NCBI GenBank assembly: GCA_050248495.1
Contig: JBFWSG010000004.1
Location: 124,001 to 188,000 of the forward strand
Origin: DASYDU01 sp050248495
Lineage (GTDB): Bacteria; Planctomycetota; Planctomycetia; Pirellulales; Lacipirellulaceae
Direction of reading: 5' to 3'
Length of the DNA stretch: 64,000 bases
Made by a program: the position numbers and the translations under genes. Shown here one piece after another: positions 63,754 to 64,000 of the stretch (its first letter is position 1; each line of letters opens with the position of its first letter). Under the pieces are notes generated by a model. The model was given only the letters and a program-made list of their open reading frames with translations. It had not been told where the DNA came from and did no database searches.

Positions 63754-64000
63754 ATGGATTTCAAACTCATCTTGCTCGTGGTAGCCGCCTTCCTGACGTT
63801 CGTCGTCGGCCCGATCGCGCTTGTCTGGATGTTCGTCGACGGGTTTGGCCGCAAGGCGAGCGAACGGCCGAGCGGTGGCGGCGGCATTTCCAATATTGTC
63901 GGCGCGGCGCTTCAAGAAACCGACCGCTTGCTCTCCCGCCCTTCGATCGAGCATCAGATCGAAACCGAACACGCGATCCCCGAGCGCGAGTCGGATGATG
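63754..64000 (+). CDS. Membrane protein, cut by window end
   Basis: The reading frame begins with the ATG at 63754 and is open to the edge (82 codons seen). Residues 1-32 contain one membrane helix (LILLVVAAFLTFVVGPIALVW). A Gly-rich linker and a charged stretch (LQETDRLLSRPSIEHQIETE) follow. The rest lies outside the window. Function unknown. Confidence 0.6.
   Translation, partial: MDFKLILLVVAAFLTFVVGPIALVWMFVDGFGRKASERPSGGGGISNIVGAALQETDRLLSRPSIEHQIETEHAIPERESDD

Overview
Organism. The window looks like a chromosome segment of a planctomycete, probably from the Pirellulales group. The coding sequence is GC-rich. The region carries a DUF1559 prepilin-like protein with the FTLVELLVVIAIIGLL signature, two DUF1570 proteins with an HEATH zinc-protease-like motif, PEP-CTERM proteins ending in VPEPG plus a short hydrophobic stretch and arginines, and giant secreted proteins of unknown function. 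It also has many short intergenic inverted repeats. Placement below phylum level is inference.

Layout. 1-9.5 kb: DUF1570 protein, metG, a thioredoxin-protease fusion, a degenerate GGDEF protein, hisI-ridA, a short GT2-like protein and an XRE-type regulator. 9.5-20.5 kb: two giant exported or membrane proteins (2192 and 1141 aa) in a TGATG-coupled operon, preceded by an inositol monophosphatase. 20.5-28 kb: a possible structured RNA, an unknown protein, an overlapping kinase-lipoprotein-prepilin operon, threonine aldolase and an intact vapBC-type module with a clear operator. 28-36.6 kb: DedA, DUF4142, DUF2237, MgtC, unknown secreted proteins, a TPR protein and ychF. 36.6-46.9 kb: small unannotated genes (one possibly a bS22-like ribosomal peptide), a penicillin-acylase homologue, a PLP decarboxylase, a lipoprotein, lnt, an ABC-F ATPase and a PpiC-type lipoprotein. 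46.9-55.3 kb: mfd, a leucine-rich-repeat membrane protein, a Tat-exported beta-propeller-like protein and groES-groEL. 55.3-64 kb is accessory: structured hairpins, a low-GC two-gene cassette with its own promoter, a repeat-rich stretch, two related antitoxin genes whose toxins are gone or broken, a REP-flanked tyrosine transposase sitting in a PIN-toxin gene, two PEP-CTERM proteins, hicBA, a class C beta-lactamase-like hydrolase and the start of a membrane protein.

Most promising for novelty. (1) The two-gene low-GC cassette at 55994-57504, possibly a small defence system. (2) The REP-transposase element at 60246-60928 that interrupts a vapC-like gene. (3) The giant proteins, which appear to be three copies of one about 1100-residue architecture, two of them fused through an internal signal-peptide-like segment. 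(4) Hairpin-forming repeats that are translated in frame inside lnt and mfd.

Limits. All calls were made by reading sequence and translations; no database search or folding program was run. No rRNA, tRNA or CRISPR array was seen.
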